From G963665925 sp963676345 (GTDB taxonomy: Bacteria > Bacillota > Clostridia > Peptostreptococcales > Acidaminobacteraceae), in contig CAXXTS010000001.1 of NCBI GenBank assembly GCA_963676345.2, positions 62,001-126,000 on the forward strand: DNA of 64,000 nt, given 5' to 3'. Positions 61,720-64,000 of the stretch are shown one piece after another. The notes under the pieces are model-generated. The model made no database searches and was not told the origin of the DNA. It saw only the letters and a program-made list of their open reading frames with translations. The position numbers and the translations under genes are program-made. How positions within the stretch are numbered: position 1 is the stretch's first letter; each line of letters opens with the position of its first letter.

Positions 61720-63420
61720 ATGAAACTTTATTTTCCAACAACAACAATGAACCTTAGTGAAATTCTATCGACTGAATCAATATCACCTATTGCTTACTAT
61801 AAAGCAAGACATTTTGGATCACCAAGATTTAGAGAGACTAATGTATCTGGTAATCATCATGGTATTCAAATGTTTCTAAAAAAGCCACTTGTTAATTTAT
61901 CGAAAAGCAAGTATCAAGAATACCCACTTTATATTGAAATAGATTTTGATTCAAGTGAGATTAAAGATTCAAAAGTCGAACACAATATGTACTATATAAG
62001 AAGAAGCGTGTACCTGAATAGAAATTCTGTGAAATTTATCTTTCAATCTGAAGATCACATGAATTTTGCAATTAAAAGTCTGAAGTTGTCTCCGACATGC
62101 AAAATGTATGATAAATATCAGGATAGTTTTCATTATGAAAATGATAAGAATTTGATACATTTCACAAAAAGATATAATCTTGATGACACAACCCAAAGTG
62201 TATTTGAATCAGATTTGAGAATTGACGAAAGAATGAACAAATTAAAAGGATTTCTATATGGTGTGCTGTTTTGCAAGGTGTTACGGAAACATGAGATAAA
62301 ATCCGCAAGTAAGATTAACAACGAAATAGTAGGAAAATCAATTACTGACTTGTATAATTCAATGCTGATTTACCAAGATTCAGAGTTAGAGGGAAATGAT
62401 AAAGTATTATATAATTTGGCTTTAACTTTGAGTGAGTTTTACTCTGTTAATTTCAAAAAAAGCAAGAACCATTTAACAAATGAAATTACTGAATTATTGA
62501 ATAGTATTGATTACAGATATGGAAAAGTTTCTTTGTCGCCAAATGAATTGTTTGAGAATTTAAATGAATATGAGCTGTCTTTTGTGGAAACCTATATTAA
62601 CAATTATCTTAATGAGGAATCAATAAGAGGTGAAATGACATCGGATATTCTGTCTAAACTTGCGAGTGATTTTTTTGAACATGATACTGATATTTTGGAC
62701 AATGATGAACTCGATAAATTAAAAGAAAAAATACTGATGAATAGCATAGACGTGAAATTTAGTGATTTTGAAAGTTATATTGGGAAACAGTTATATCTTT
62801 TCTTCTTAAAAGGTTATAGTGCTGAAGATATAATTTCATTAGCAAGTAAAAATGGAGAGAAAGATGTATTATTGGCTTTATTACTACACTATTCAATGAT
62901 CGGATTTGCGGCTATGAGTAATAATGGTTATTCGTTCTTATTTAAAATGCTGAATAATGTTTCTGTTATGGCAATAGATGACAAAGTGAAGGCTATTTAT
63001 AATCTTCTAAAAATTGAGGTCAAGAGAGACAAGTTACTGAGTCAAGCTGCTCGTGTAAAAAAAGATTCGAATGAGTTCAATATTGAGTTGATGAATTCAT
63101 CTTCCATTAAGAGATTATACAGTTTGAGAAATCAAGAGAAAATAAGAAAAATTCAGAAATTGGATGGAACATTGGTGAACGAAAAAATAATTCAAGTTGC
63201 ACGATCCTCTGATAGGGTATTGGTACACTTTGGCGAACAACTTATATTTACTATGAAACATAGAAAAATTTGCTCTGAAGTTGAAATTTCTAAGTATAAA
63301 TCCTCATTTAAAAATATGAACCTAGATATAAAATTCTCCAAAAACATTAATTATCCAATTATTGAACTTAAAAGAGATGCTACCGAATTTCTTAACGGGA
63401 TTTCTTCGATAGTTGATTAG
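61720..63420 (+). CDS. Unknown 566-residue operon protein
   Basis: Starts two bases after the helicase stop, with AGGAG in the preceding codons. The N-terminal ~130 residues (TTMNLSEILSTESISPIAYYKARHFGSPRF..., YPLYIEIDFDSSEI, YYIRRSVYLNRNSVKFIFQS) recall a recurring N-terminal module of sporadic proteins that I cannot name. The rest is helical, including long acidic stretches (SDILSKLASDFFEHDTDILDNDELDKLKEKI), and the last 130 residues are basic. There is no catalytic motif I can see. Its place between a helicase and a nuclease suggests a structural or sensing subunit. Confidence 0.62.
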   Translation: MKLYFPTTTMNLSEILSTESISPIAYYKARHFGSPRFRETNVSGNHHGIQMFLKKPLVNLSKSKYQEYPLYIEIDFDSSEIKDSKVEHNMYYIRRSVYLNRNSVKFIFQSEDHMNFAIKSLKLSPTCKMYDKYQDSFHYENDKNLIHFTKRYNLDDTTQSVFESDLRIDERMNKLKGFLYGVLFCKVLRKHEIKSASKINNEIVGKSITDLYNSMLIYQDSELEGNDKVLYNLALTLSEFYSVNFKKSKNHLTNEITELLNSIDYRYGKVSLSPNELFENLNEYELSFVETYINNYLNEESIRGEMTSDILSKLASDFFEHDTDILDNDELDKLKEKILMNSIDVKFSDFESYIGKQLYLFFLKGYSAEDIISLASKNGEKDVLLALLLHYSMIGFAAMSNNGYSFLFKMLNNVSVMAIDDKVKAIYNLLKIEVKRDKLLSQAARVKKDSNEFNIELMNSSSIKRLYSLRNQEKIRKIQKLDGTLVNEKIIQVARSSDRVLVHFGEQLIFTMKHRKICSEVEISKYKSSFKNMNLDIKFSKNINYPIIELKRDATEFLNGISSIVD

Positions 63421-63431
63421 GAGGTCGAATG

Positions 63432-64000
63432 ATGCCATTAATAACTGAATTAAACAATGAAATGCGTATTAGAGAAATCACACAATCATTAATCAATAAA
63501 ATGCATATTGTATCACAAGAATTCAATGTAGAACCTAGGAAAGACCATACAGGCTGTTGTATAGCACATGTAGACGGTTTGGAGTATAGGGATGATTTCT
63601 TAGAAGAACTTGTAGATATTATTACTGATTATGTGTACAGCGTAACAACTCAGAAACAAATACTTGACAGTTTAAGTGTTAGAACAGAAGCGAAAGCATA
63701 TTCAAAATTGTATAGAAGGGCCGCAAGCAAGTTCAGGGATCAAAAAGAAGGTCAGTTGGGAGAGCTTCTTTTATTCATACTAATTCAATACTTATTCAAT
63801 GCGGAGCCGTTGTTACGAAAAATGAAAATTACAAGTAATCCTCAAATGGAGCGAAATGGATTGGATGCAATACATATTCGTAAAGATCTTAATGATGGGT
63901 ATACATTATTCTTGGGTGAAGCTAAAACATCTTCACAATCAGAGGTTAAGAAATCATTTTCATCAGCATTTAGAGCAGCTGTAAAAGACATTGAAACTCA
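63432..64000 (+). CDS. DUF1837 (HamA-like) nuclease, 3' end outside window
   Basis: 189 residues are visible and the frame is open at the window end. GQLGELLLFILIQYLF, then KMKITSN and NGLDAIHIRK, then YTLFLGEAKTSSQ follow the DUF1837/HamA pattern: G-E-x-x-E-like helix, KM, D-x-x-H and E-A-K. The D and E-x-K are the PD-(D/E)xK catalytic residues. HamA is the nuclease of the Hachiman anti-phage system and AbpA its relative; their partners HamB and AbpB are SF2 helicases. TAGGAGG supports ATG at 63429 or 63432. Confidence 0.72.
   Translation, partial: MPLITELNNEMRIREITQSLINKMHIVSQEFNVEPRKDHTGCCIAHVDGLEYRDDFLEELVDIITDYVYSVTTQKQILDSLSVRTEAKAYSKLYRRAASKFRDQKEGQLGELLLFILIQYLFNAEPLLRKMKITSNPQMERNGLDAIHIRKDLNDGYTLFLGEAKTSSQSEVKKSFSSAFRAAVKDIET

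Noticed and set aside
1..64000. Integron integrase gene (intI) or attI
   Set aside because: No tyrosine recombinase with R-H-R-Y motifs is present among the translated frames; it must lie outside the window.
1..64000. tRNA, rRNA or known riboswitches
   Set aside because: No cloverleaf, rRNA core or familiar aptamer sequence noticed; short structured RNAs cannot be excluded in the gene-less cassettes.

Overview
The window is one stretch of a very large integron gene-cassette array. I count 41 attC recombination sites, all in the same orientation (cassettes read left to right). They bound 40 complete cassettes plus a partial one at each edge. In 37 of the 40 complete cassettes the first seven bases (the R' box, GTTRRRY) are the exact reverse complement of the R'' box (RYYYAAC) at the cassette's own end. 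The other three differ only at the outermost base, so the boundaries can be called to the base. No integrase, attI, rRNA or tRNA gene is seen; the integrase end must lie outside, probably to the left. Genes are AT-rich with strong AGGAGG-type ribosome binding sites, the standard code, and promoters of the TTGACA-N17-TATAAT or extended -10 type. This suggests a low-GC, Bacillota- or Mycoplasmatota-like host. A spirochaete cannot be excluded, and assignment is weak.

Layout: 1-1562 membrane protein and acidic protein; 1556-3893 two gene-less cassettes (A1, B1); 3887-5298 Fic; 5292-6333 VanW; 6327-9053 ATPase broken by IS3; 9047-10966 ion channel plus alarmone-hydrolase-like HD protein; 10960-12963 sce7726/sce7725 pair; 12957-14450 HNH-like protein; 14444-15780 gene-less A2; 15774-17068 MazEF-type pair; 17062-18874 two genes, one nuclease-like; 18868-19871 gene-less B2; 19865-20971 SEC-C protein; 20965-22494 HNH protein with a MITE-like insertion; 22488-23497 gene-less B3; 23491-26624 small membrane protein and two secreted proteins; 26618-28785 gene broken by IS256; 28779-29773 membrane protein; 29767-31767 nuclease plus HEPN pair; 31761-34241 three-gene nuclease operon; 34235-37707 membrane protein, then a second MITE-like copy with a DUF6119-type protein; 37701-40038 gene-less A3 and B4; 40032-44577 three-gene unknown operon and two single genes; 44571-49065 HEPN gene broken by IS66; 49059-50279 an exact tandem duplication of one cassette; 50273-51539 PIN-domain protein; 51533-52992 two gene-less cassettes; 52986-55067 AraC-HD fusion plus methyltransferase; 55061-56675 CD-NTase plus SLATT pair (CBASS-like); 56669-58040 two unknown genes; 58034-58940 Phd/RelE-type pair; 58934-60447 SIR2 protein; 60441-64000 three-gene operon ending in a DUF1837 (HamA-like) nuclease.

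Most recognisable cassettes are abortive-infection, toxin-antitoxin or nuclease modules, so the array reads as a defence reservoir. Two features stand out beyond the gene list. First, 27 of the 41 attC sites carry, between their pairing arms, an intrinsic-terminator-like hairpin with a T-rich tail followed by an extended -10 promoter element (TG-n-TARAAT). The hairpin sequence differs between site families while the layout is kept. Such a site could end the upstream transcript and start the next one, which would let a long array be expressed without a single leading promoter. Second, a ~560-bp MITE-like element occurs twice, each copy flanked by a 14-bp direct repeat and each placed at exactly the same distance from an attC crossover point.

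The strongest candidate for an undescribed system is the last cassette: a compact UvrD-like SF1 helicase, a 566-residue unknown protein and a HamA-like nuclease. Other candidates are the three-gene nuclease operon at 31958-34059, which has its own strong promoter, and the three-gene operon at 40181-42148.
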